The position numbers and the translations under genes were made by a program. The notes under the pieces were generated by a model. It worked only from the letters and a program-made list of their open reading frames with translations, did not search any database and had not been told where the DNA came from. DNA of 64,000 nt from Reticulitermes speratus (Eukaryota > Arthropoda > Insecta > Blattodea > Rhinotermitidae): contig JAJKFL010000008.1 of NCBI GenBank assembly GCA_021186555.1, forward strand, positions 14,315,936-14,379,935. The letters run 5' to 3'. Positions 12,801 to 24,800 of this stretch are shown here, in pieces (positions within the stretch are counted from its first letter, which is position 1; each line of letters starts with the position of its first letter).

Positions 12801-15800
12801 TCCACCCTTCTCTCACCCTATTGGCTGTCATCACATCACACGTTTTCCTACCCCACCGTACTTGCCAGAATCTATGTTATAGGCTTTCTTTCCTACTCGG
12901 ACTCTTGACCCGTGAGGATGGGACCGATACGTTGTCCCGAAACGCCGGTAAACAATTACCACACGACGCCGTGTAATAACCCAGAAGACCACAGATTTCA
13001 TCAACATCGCGGCGGAAGCCTGAAATCAAGAACGAACTACTGGTTTGGACCGTAACATTACTCCGTACCCGCTCTAGACGACAAACTACTCGTTCGGATA
13101 TCAACATTACTCTATGCGAGCTCTAGACAACAATGTTTCTGTGTGGAAACGTCGCCAACCTGTATTTTGTTTGCGCTTCGGCTGTCACACGCCTTGAGTT
13201 ATGTCACTCTTCAGTCTTTGAATCAGGCAATATCCAGCTCTTCACATATTCTTCACAATTTGCAATCGATATTCATTCCTTTCCTCATTCATACCTACAT
13301 TCTGCTGTTCAGACCGGGTAGTTCAATTACGAATCATGGAACCAGCTCATTCTAGCCCAAGTTTCCATTTGTGTATTAATTTATTTAACAACGCTTTCTA
13401 ATGTGCACGCATTATGTACAGTTGAATGGCATAATTATTACGACTACTTAATTGACAAATATGTGGAATGAATCAGGTATGGGTTGATTTAAATTAATAT
13501 CCCAGAGTTTACGTGGGTAGCCTAAACAAATCCACTGACAATATATATAGCAGAATAACAACTCTGGGCCGACAGTCGGAATGCAAACCTCTCAAATATG
13601 AGAGCGTATTGCTAATCAATACATATTTGCGTTGTATGATGCGTATTAAAATTCATCTTTTGGCTGCATAATCTAAAAACAAATGTGTTTGGTTGTGATG
13701 TTGCCAGGGAGGCGCTTACGTTACCTGGCGGCAGATATCGGCACACATCAGAGTCGCCAGTCATCTCTGGCGACTCTGGCGATCCGCATCATGACGGAGA
13801 TGAGAGATAATGGCACAGTCGCCTTTATTGGGCCTGATGACACCTGTCGCTCGGAGGCGTTGGTTGCTGCGGCGTGGAACCTGCCCATGATATCATACGT
13901 GAGTTTGGGAACTGTTTTATATCAGTAGTGTCTTACAGTTAAGAGCAACTTTTCTGCCCTCTTCTTATCTAAAACATTTAAAGATGAAAATAAACCAGGG
14001 TGTAATTTTATGTATTGTTTGTACATTTGTGAAAGCTGGTCTCTAAGCCTAAGATATGAACGTGTCTGTTTGAGAAATGGGTGCTGGGGAGATACTTGGA
14101 CCTCAGAGAAAGTAACAGGAATAGGAGAGATTCCATACATAAGTAGGAGCTCAGTAATTTATACTGTTACCACATATTGTTAGGATGGTCAGATTAGGGA
14201 CACAGAGAACGGAAGGGCATATAGCACAGGGGGAAAGACGAGAAATGCGTAGAAAGTTCTAGCCAGAAAGTTAGTTTGAATATACCGTTTGGGAAACATG
14301 ATTGTATAGGCGAGGACAACGTTGATTTTAAATAAACAGTGCGTGACATTTATTGCTGAAGCTAGGGATAGGTTTCAGTGACATTGTTTTATGAACACGG
14401 TGATGAAAATCAGGCAGTGTGGTATACCACACTGCCTGACACGATACATGTCATTCATTATAGCAGGACAAGATCTCTTCAGATCATAATAGGAGAAAGA
14501 TGTTTGTACGCCTGCTGCATAAAGAGTATAAACAACTGGAAACATTAACCTGAAACATATCACTTTAATCATACTTTAAATTTACAACATTGTAAATACT
14601 ATATAATGTCACAATTCACCAACACATGCACTTCACTATTAAAATTAATAGTTTGTTAAAAAGCCCTACATATGTTTCGGTTGGTTAACCGGCCATCATC
14701 AGGGGCGACTAGAGTTACATAATGCAAACACATCATTCCTGATGATGGCCGGTTAACCGACCGAAACATATGTAGGGCTTTTTAACAAACTATTAATTTT
14801 AATAGTGAAGTGCATGTGTTGGTGAATTGTGACATTATATTGATAAACATGCACGGTGAAAACAATACTAAGTATTGTAAATACTGTTTTACACCAACCA
14901 AATGCACTATTTATGTAAGAATAATAAAATATTCTATAAAATATGGTGTAAAACAGTATTTATATTTAAATATGCACGGTGAAATTAGAATAAAGTTTAC
15001 AACATTGTAATTTTATGATTATTAACTTGGCCGTGCCATGGCTCAGGCGGTTAGTTGCCGGCCTCTCACCGCGGAGACCCGTGTTTGATCCGGGTCAGTC
15101 CACGTTTGATTTGTGGTGGACAAAGTGGCACTGGGACAGGTTTTTCTCTGAGTACTTCGGTTTTCCCCTGTCAATTTTATTCCACCGGTGCTCCATTACA
15201 AGGAAAAACGAAAAAAAAAAAACTAATAATCTTCATCACAGGGTTGCACAATAAGCCTCAAGGCTGCGGTGCGTCCGTAGCATCTGCTGCGGGGCCCTTC
15301 ACAAAAAAAGAATTATTAACTTTGTACATTTTAGAATTTTAATATTTTTATCATTTTAATGAAGGCGACACAACACCTAGTTAAGTGTGCTGGCCTTATA
15401 CTCCTTTGTCAGAATAACTCCCTGATGATGGCACCTCGGTGCCGAAACATGTAGTAGTTTATAGGAGTTTTATACTTCTGAATGTATTTTATTAAGTGCA
15501 TTAGTTGGTTAATGTATAAATAATAAGAATATTCACGATATGAATAACTTGAAAATTGTTTCCAGTCTTATTTATACCAATTTCTAAACACTGCAGAAAT
15601 CCATTTGTTAGCGAATACAATTCCTTAACCAGCGTTTCTGTAGCGTCACATTCTCACCTGTAATTTGAACTCTGTCGCCGTTAATCGTGAATGAAATCAC
15701 TGCGTTCATTTGCACTGGAGATTGAAAGTTTCGCTTTTCTTCGCAGAAGAACTTTATCCATTTTCACGTGATTGTGTTTTTTTTTTCGGGCAAGTATCTG

Positions 15801-18800
15801 AAGCATTTATGAAGGGACAGGATTCGATCCACGAACTTCAGAATTCGTATCACATACGTTGAGACAAAACTCTTTAATATACTTCCAAGTACGGCCACAG
15901 AGAACTCGACAGATCCTTTTGTCGTCGTCGCAGAATTGAGGGCGCTCATATCTGTGTTATGGGTCATAATGTATACTGCCATTTAGGGAAATATTCACCA
16001 GCCGTGGCATTTCTGTAGTCGTAAGCAGGGACGGAAGAAGCATAGAAAATGGGAAATTGACCTCAATGAACAAAATTGCTACATAATTACACGTGGGATC
16101 TTGGAGCAGTTTCGTCGAATTACTGCTGTATTATAATTCATACGATATGCGAATTACAGTTATAATGACGATGTTTTATTTTTCTTTTTTGGTTTTGCAA
16201 ATTTCTCGTCCTAGTTCAATCCACCATCTCCCAACTAGCAAGCTGGTCTCTTGTCTCCGGGAGCAGTTTATTAGCTTTTTTATAAGAAGCTGAGGGTAAA
16301 TTTGTTCTTGTGCGCCACATCAAGGAATATCAGAGATTAGAGGCATAGCTACACTCGTTCTTAACGTCGGCTCTAGACGTAATTGAGTGGTCGGCGTCAC
16401 GCTTCGACCGCTTTGCCCCCTGGTAAAGAACCCCCAGTACCCATTGCATAGGAGGCTGAATTTAACCCAGAGCCGGCCTAGACACCGGAGAAGACGAAAC
16501 GTCTTACACCTGCCGGGAATCTAACAACGGTCTTTCAGCACGTAGCCAAGTCACTATATCGACTTAGCTATCCCGTCTCAGTGCTGGCCTTTCTTTGCTA
16601 TTCGTATTCCATCTTAGGCGCTTTGTCTTGACCATTGTGTCTCACAACACCGTTTGGAGAAGTTACAAATTCAAGATCAATCTGCCGTCTCACCACGAAG
16701 TATATTTTTCTCAAAACGTCTTCAAGATAAAACTTACTTATTGAGGTGACACACGTATATCTGGCTTTTATTCATAGTTTTATTGTTCTATTGAAAACAG
16801 ACAACGATTAGGAAGCTGGCTCTGCTTCTATCAGTAGTTAACATATATAAACATGAAATCTAATCTGCTGAGTCATTTCGATGGAGCTAATCTCTGTTTT
16901 TGTCCAAAGCGCATGCTTTTAGTGAAGGAGAAACGAAGCGACGGAAGAAGTCAATATTTCTTGTCTAATGTGAGCATACATGTATTTCTTGAGTATGAAG
17001 TATTGTCTGGAAACAAGTTACAAATATTTTGACGATAAAAATCTTTGAGAATGTAATTGTTCGCACCATCCTGCGTATTTGTGGCCTCAGCAACACACCA
17101 TCGTCACGCAGGTGTACCTTCAGACTTATTTTAAGACAGGAGTGCACAAATCCTCTTTATGTCACCCTGCTGGAGGCTAAAATTTTAATGTGACTCATAG
17201 ATTTTCGGAAAGTGTGCGCATCCCTCTTTTAAGACATATTTATATTCCATGTTTTCTGTCTCAGCAAGTAATTGAGGATCGTGCAACATAACTTAGCCCC
17301 TCGAGCAGGGCAGGGTGGCAATGAAAGTTCACTGTAATCGGCTCGTATCCTCTTCGACTCCGGATTCTTGACTGCGGTAGCTGAAATGCTTCTTAGTAAT
17401 TTCTTGTGACTAGTAAAATGACATGGACTACGATCGCATGCCTCTGGTTTCTTAATTGCTCAAAAATTACAGTAAATTTCCCGTCTTCTTTTATCCTATA
17501 CCCTATAGCATGTCGTATGCAAAAACACATTATTATGTAATATAAGAATCAGTAATGTGCTGACATTGATGAAGCATGAAACGCATATAGAATTTTAGTT
17601 GGAAAACATACTATGTCTGCAGGATACCCTGACGATTGAGGCAGTATATGCCACCATAATTCTGGTAACTTCGTACAAGATTACACATTTTATAACTCAG
17701 AAGACTACAACGTGGATCTACACCTCCGTGTAAAATTAGAGTCTCCTTCATGTAACACAAAAGAAACATGAAGTGACAGGCTATATTACAGTTTGTATAT
17801 GGCACAGTGTGATTGTAATAATAAATAATAAATCAAAAGGAAAATTATACCGTCAAACAACTTTATTAGTAACCAAACTGGTTTACACTCAATCTAGCAA
17901 CATGTTTCGGCTTTGTAAACAAGTCATCATCAGGCTAACCTATGTCTATATAAAAATGTAAAAATATAAGGACGACCTTGTATTATGTCGCTCAGAATGG
18001 ATGTGAGATCCCACCCCTTACACAGTTATTATTTCCATTGTTTTTAGTCTTATGATTTTGTGAGAGGCGAGATATTAGGTCCATTTCGATTGACATAATA
18101 TAAGGCCATGTTTATATTTTTACACCTTTTTGTAGTTTTGCCTAATGATGGCTTGTTTACAAAGCCGAAAAGTCTTGCTAGATTGAGTGTAAACCAGGTT
18201 GTTTACTAATGAAGTTGTGTTTGAGGGTATGAAGCATGCTTTTTATTTAAGTTTAAGTGTTGTTGAAATAAAACGTAATAAAAATAATAAGAACTTTTCG
18301 AAATTTTTTTCCGAAACGTAGTTAGTATGCCAAATAGTTGGCGCATTCGAGTTACTGCTGCAAAATTTGTTTCACATTGCTCACAGCTCGTGAAACACCC
18401 TTACGAAGAACTCGCCCATGTAAGAATTAGACGATGCTCTAGTAAATCTTACCTTTCTTTTATGTTGTCCGTAATTATTCTCGAAATTGGCTGTCTTTAA
18501 TATTTGCATGATCGCTTCAATTAACGTAAAGGTTTTCGCAGAAATATTTTGCAAAGGGAATGTCTTGTTCAGTCTGTATAACTTTATTACACTCTTGACC
18601 AATTTAGATGAAGAAAATACGTAACGCCTGTTTATCTTCAGTTATGCATACCACGGTACGTAAGAGTCGGAGAAGTTGCCGGCGATACTCGGCGAACTGT
18701 GATTTTCATAACTGTATGTTTTTCTTTGATGTCATATAAAATGTAGTTTTTTATTTTGCTCGACAATGCATCATCAAATTTTGTGACGTAGATATTTAGG

Positions 18801-21800
18801 GTCATCAGTTGATATTTATCTTTATTTTTTAATGGTAGGTATGTGTCCACTGGGCAGCTGTACACAAAAATTTTGAATTAATGGACAAATTGTAATGGAA
18901 CTGTAGGTAAATGTCATGTGTTTTGACTTTACCTTGTCTTGAGCCTTTTAATTCACTACCGTCAACAATACCAATAGAATATTCTTCTGCTGTGACAGCT
19001 ACACTAGCGCTGCTTAATGTAGGGTCCTGAAACTCTCTGTATGAATTATGTTATGGTAATCTCTTTCGTAGCTTTTGAAGTGACAACATGGCGGGTGTGC
19101 GAAATATATATTTAGGAAATTTATGTTATTCATTCCGTGCATTATAATCAGTAATCTGCAATAATCAATCAACAAAGTGCACACATAATTATGAAAGTGT
19201 AAATGATAAATTGTGTGCATTTTGTTAGTTGATTATTGTAGGTATATTTACGAAGTGCTGGTTGCCCGATCTGTAAACAAAATGTACGATATACATATTA
19301 TAAAATGTTAATATTTCAACAGAAATAAGAAATTAAACTTGTTAAATTTACGTGACTACTCCGTGTATAACAAGAACACGTACCTGTAACCTATTCTATG
19401 AATACTGTTTATACGTTATAATGACAAACATGACGTCATTGCAAAATTTAGCTACTTCTAATCATTCGTTTTCAAAGAATAATGGATAAATATGTCACTG
19501 GATCCTATTCTGAGCAGGTGAATCCAGACATCTTCACATCCTGCTTATTTTATAGGCCTACTTGTTTTAATACAGGGTCATTTTATATCTTACCAGTATC
19601 AACTTTCAATTACCAGTATTATTTATCTATCAATTCCCGCCCCTGTTCCAACGCGCGTTTGGGCGGCCGCTGAGTGAACTACGTTTTACACGATAAGCTA
19701 GCCGAGGGGGAGTGACAAACGATATTGGTCACTTAAAATAACGTCTCTATATGAGTCTGCTATTTACGTCTGGTTTCCGCTTACCTTTACACTAAACAGA
19801 CTCATTCATTTCTCCCCATGAGTAGTAAACGCCACACCTATTAAGTACTCATTTTTATCTCCGAATAATATTTCCAAATTGTAAAAATTATTAAAATCGT
19901 TTTATAGTTTTCTCCATTCTTACGTACTTCCTATCCTGTAGGCCACAATTCTTTTCAGCATCTTGTTCTTAAAGTACTTCAGCCTGTGTTCTTCCCATAG
20001 ATTCAGGTTTCGAAATGCGTTCATTGTGTCCAGGAAACATTTGAGGCATTGCACTATTGCGCTTTGAGTTTAGCCCTCAAGGTATAGTGTTGGCGAAATT
20101 TCGCAGCTGTGTGACTTTCTGTACGCGGGACGAAAGAACGAAGAGCAATTCACGGGTGCGCTACGTCCATTTGTACGTGAAGTATCCCAACTGTTGTACT
20201 GTTTGTTGGACTTGATGAAGTGTCAGGCTATAACTTGTTGGAAAAACGTGAATTCTGATTATGTGGGTCAGTTAGAAAGGCCCATTCCCTTGAATAACTT
20301 AAAGGTACAGCAGTCCCATTACAGGCTTGGACAGGCCCTTAGGGTTCCAGGAGGTTGAGGCTCCCAGATTTCTAGACAGTCGGCACATGAAGGTCGTAAG
20401 GTTGTCAGCCCTACGCACCGGCCGCCTTTACACCCCAGGAAATATTCCTGGTACTCATTCCTGTTAGAGGCTGAGTCGACCCAGGGCCATAGTGCGACCG
20501 GAAGGATTGTGTCAAACGTAGATGGAGGATGTTTGAGCACTAAAAGCTGAGCAAAAAATTAGGACCATGGAAGATAGTAAGAGTGAGCTGGAGAAGATGA
20601 CGTTGTGAGTACCTTTAAAATGTTTACTGCGGTGTAATGTTAACAGAATGTTGAAATCGAGGACGGCAAGGGGAAGGATGTAACACGAGTGGGGGGAAAT
20701 GATAAATACATACAAAACTTTTTGAATATTTTGAAACTTGAAGAAGAATGACAACTTGGAATACCTGGCCGTAGATGGAAACGCAGTGTTCACATTAATC
20801 TATGGGAGTGTTAATTGGATTAGACTGGCTCAAGATACGGCCCAGTGACTTGGTTGGCTCTTGTGAAGGCAGTAATGAAACTTCAAGCCCCTTAGGATAT
20901 CTTGAGCTGCTGTCATTATCTCAGTAAGTCAGGAATTCACAAATTATCGAAAAATCCAGGAGCCGCGTTGAAAATTCTAGGCGCCAGAAGAGTGATGTTA
21001 AGCAAGTTACGTACTGATGACACGTACATATTATGTGCCAACGTGCGAAATTTAGTCACACAGGCTAAATGCCTCCCGGGATTTGTGCACCCCTCCAGTA
21101 AGAACTCTGCTGTATAGATTTATCTGTATTGCGTCTTTCCGAAGTAGGGAATTAGCGTTCGGAATATCAGGATCATTTGCTGCAGCTGTTGGTGCAATGT
21201 TCTATACTTAGCGGAACGTGTTATTCCAGTCTCCGAAGTATATGGAACCTGATCACGTCACAGCACGTGTTACGTTTGGGGGCGATATTGGAAGTGACGA
21301 GCGGTTAATCTTGTTTACTACATTCTGTATAGATGTACAAGCTTTATTCCTGACAGAGACTTTCTGACCTTGGCAGCAGGACGCCAGTGTATCTTGCTTT
21401 TCCTGGTATCGCAGAAATAACAAGAACTTAAAAAGACATTTTATTTCCTGCAACAACTGGCATTTCTAGTTAGTTGGCGCGTGTTGCATTACGTGACTAC
21501 ATCCTTTAGCAGTTGTTGTGTCACTCGTAATAAGTTGTTTTCGCGTTGTAGCTAAGGAGGGTGGTCTGGAAGTAAATACTGAGAAAATTAAGTAGTGCTG
21601 TATGATCCTGTTCCTTCAATAGAATGATAGACAAAATTACAACATACAGGTATCTAACAAATCCTTTGAAAATGTAGCGGAGTTATAATATTTGCCTTCG
21701 ATACTAACAAATTAAAATTGCACGCATGAATAAACGAACAAGAAATCTAGCTCCAGAAGTGCCTGCTACCATTCGGTCCAGAATCCTATGCCTCCCCTTT

Positions 21801-24800
21801 GCTAAGATGAAAATTTACAGAAATACGAGTATAATTTTGTCCGTTGTTTCGTATGGGTTTGAAACGTCGTCTTTAACGTTAAGGGAAGAATACGGGGCGA
21901 GGGTGTTAGAGAATGGGGCACTGAAGAAGATATTTGGGCCTGAGAGGAGGAAGTGACGAGACACTGGAGAAAACTGCATGTTGAGGAGTGTATGATTTGT
22001 CCTCCACACCAAATACGAGGCGCACCCATAAATCTCTACAGGTGTAGGAACAGATGAAAGTCATCTCTGTTCCTGCACCTGTAGAGATTTCTTGCCGGTA
22101 AAGATTTCGACAGCGACGTCCAGTTGAAGGAGGACGTTGAGAAATGGCTCACGTTCCAGGCGGCCAGCTGCCTAACAGGACATACAAAACCTTGTGACCC
22201 GTTACGACAAGTGCCTCATTGTAGGTGGTGCTTATGTCGAAAAGTATACTAAGGTACGTAGAATTTGGTAACAATGAATACAAATTTTAACATCAAGTTT
22301 AAGGTTTTTTTATAGCCAAACGGTACTTACTTTCTGGATGCGCTTTGTTTATTCGGGTGATCAAATCAAGGAGAATGAGATGGGCGGAGCATGTAGCACA
22401 TTATTATTATTGTTATAACGGAGCTGAGCGTCAACAAGACTAGAATTATCTCTTTTTCTAGGAAAACTAACCTGCTCCTTTATATTATATATATATACCG
22501 TGCATTTTAATAATTAATTCTTTATTTTATTCCAACAAATGCACTTTGATCGTTTCCATTTACTGTGACGTGAATGTATTTTGGAGTTAATTTTTCGATT
22601 ATACATATTATTGTACCATATGAATACATTTGTTTTATGAAGTTTCTCCTTGATGTTCTTGTAGTGGTATACTAATTTTGCTTGTTGGGAATTAACGAAC
22701 TTTATATTATATATACCGTGCATTTTAATAATTAATTATTTTATTCCAACAAATACACAAATGCATTTGTTTGGAATAAAATAATTAGTTAACATGCTCC
22801 TCTTTGATTACAAATTATGTGAATCCTTGACTACTCGAACTGAATGCATCAAAGCTCTGGGAGTGCTAATGACTCCAAACCGCACTTTCACAATCATGTG
22901 GATTATATTTTCTCTCAAACAATTAGGTTGCTGGGGTTAATTAGGACAGTAACATTTTCCATTTCCTCTCTGCAGAGCCTCTTGATGCTATATTACACAT
23001 TATTTAGGCCTAAGTTAGAATATGCCTCTGTTGTGTAGAATTCCATTAATTCTACTGATGCCAGTAAGCTTGAGCGCATCCAGCGGAATTTTGTATCTCT
23101 TTGTCATCGTCGTTTTTTCAGTCACTTACCCTACAGTTATGCTAGTGTTTTAAATTGCTTGAAATTTCATACTTTAAGTGATCGTAGGTGCCACTTAGAC
23201 GCCCTTTTTTACTTAATGTTTACAATGGTTCAAAATTTTGCCCTATCCTTTTGGAAACTGTCAGCCTTCGTGTGTCGAATCGAAATTTCAGAGATTTTAA
23301 ACTGTTTCATGTTAACTTAAACCATCGCAACTGCCCTTCCGCTAGATGTCGCTTCTGCGGCTAATGCCGTCACTAGGGATACTTGTATATTCAATGGTAG
23401 GTCTGTTTGGTTAATGTTTTTTTTTTTCAATGGCTTCGACAGCCTAGGGCCCCTAGGCCGCCTCATTTTTCGAGGCTTCACGATCACACTTTTTAGACAC
23501 ACCGCTGTCGGTAGGACTCCTCTGGACGAGGGATCAGCTCGTCGCAGATACCTCTACCTGACAACACAGCACTGACAAGAGACAGACATCCATGCCCCCG
23601 GCGGGATTCGAACCCACGATCCTAGTAAGCGAGCGGCCGCAGACCCACGCCTTTTGACCGCACGGCCACTGGGATCGGCAATGATTTGTTACCGATGTAA
23701 ATTATGAACTCGACGCGTAGTTCGGTCACTGACGTTCCTTATTATTCTGCTTTTAATCTGTGACATTTTAAATCAACTTATCTATGTTTTGTTTTGTTTG
23801 TTGAGTGTTTTGTTTTTGTGTATTCGTACTGTTTTTGTACTTTATTTGTGTTTTTGTGCTGGCTTTATAATTGCCACTTGTGCTGTTAAGCCTGCACGTT
23901 AATAAATACCCATTGAATTGGATGGAATTATGTTTTTGTTCCTGGTTTTGCTCTTTTCTTGATTGCTTTGTTGTGTTTACGCTGTCTTTGTAACTTACCA
24001 TTAGGAAGTCATTACGTAAATAAACAAGTTTGCAAACTGTGTACTTCATGACGCAGTACACAGACTTTACCAGGGTGTTATTTACTTTCAAAGTGTCACA
24101 AGGTTTCACGGTACATGCGTAAATGTAATTTTATTTACGCCCACTAGAAAGCACGACCTTCTCTGCCCCGATTTCCACGAAATACACAAATGATTAACGA
24201 TATTATTTGCATATCTCTTATAACGAATTTTCCCCAAAGTAAATATGAAAGCACGGATAGATATCAATTTACTCCCTGAAGTGTAGTACGGCTTTCGCTG
24301 CGCCGATTTACACGAAACTCGCAGTCACTCTGCAGCCCCTATGAACATCTCCAGTACTACTGCACATGTTACCTAATCGGGCGAAAACTGTCGAAAACAG
24401 GGGAAATTTTTATTTACGCTCGTATGTAACGCACGGTTTTTACTGCACCAATTTTCACGCAACTTACAATTGCTCAACTCATCTTCGCCTTCTGGGATGT
24501 TATGCAGCGTAGATTGGTAGTTTACCGATGTTTCGGGATAACCTAGCGGTTCCATCTTTACCCTTGAAGATGGTGCCAATAAGTTGTCCCGAAATTTCGG
24601 CAGCGTGGATTGGTAGTTACCGACGTTTTGCGACAACCTGTCTGTATTATCTTGACCCTTGAAGATGGGACTGATACGTTGTCCCGAAACTTCCATAACT
24701 AACTACCAATCTAGTGGCCGTGCCATGGCTCAGGCGGTTAGTCGCCGGCCTTCCACTGTGGAGGCCCGGGTTCGATCCCGGGCCAGTCCATGTGGGGTTT

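Larger units (their letters stand above)
10396..13030 (+). mobile_element. Penelope-like retroelement inserted in a minisatellite
   Basis: About 2.6 kb. An intact-looking reading frame for a reverse transcriptase with C-terminal GIY-YIG endonuclease (10445-11827) is followed by 1 kb of T- and C-rich non-coding sequence and then a conserved terminal segment (12900-13027). The left end (10398-10444) is an inverted copy of part of that terminal segment. Both sides are flanked by units of the same 49-bp minisatellite, and AAC(A/G)AACTACT occurs at both junctions as a possible 11-bp target-site duplication. The frame lacks the usual N-terminal part, so the copy is 5'-truncated. Penelope elements carry no capsid or envelope and are relatives of telomerase. 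Confidence 0.88.
832..13707 (+). other. Intron 1 (12.9 kb, repeat-rich)
   Basis: Holds SINEs, Penelope-type ends, two minisatellites, a GT/GTAT microsatellite and a Penelope-like reading frame, each listed separately. I see nothing I can name in 832-1210, 1425-2160, 2380-3165, 4030-5025, 5295-6480, 7295-8300, 9425-10245 and 13140-13707. Segment 3720-4020 reads openly for 138 codons on the + strand but resembles no protein I know. Confidence 0.8.

Noticed and set aside
17555-17595. Hammerhead-like motif (TTGATGAAGCATGAAACGC)
   Set aside because: No stem II forms between the two core halves and stem I is absent.
24120-24470. CRISPR-like or satellite array
   Set aside because: The echoes are imperfect, irregularly spaced and in a eukaryotic intron; no uniform repeat-spacer pattern.
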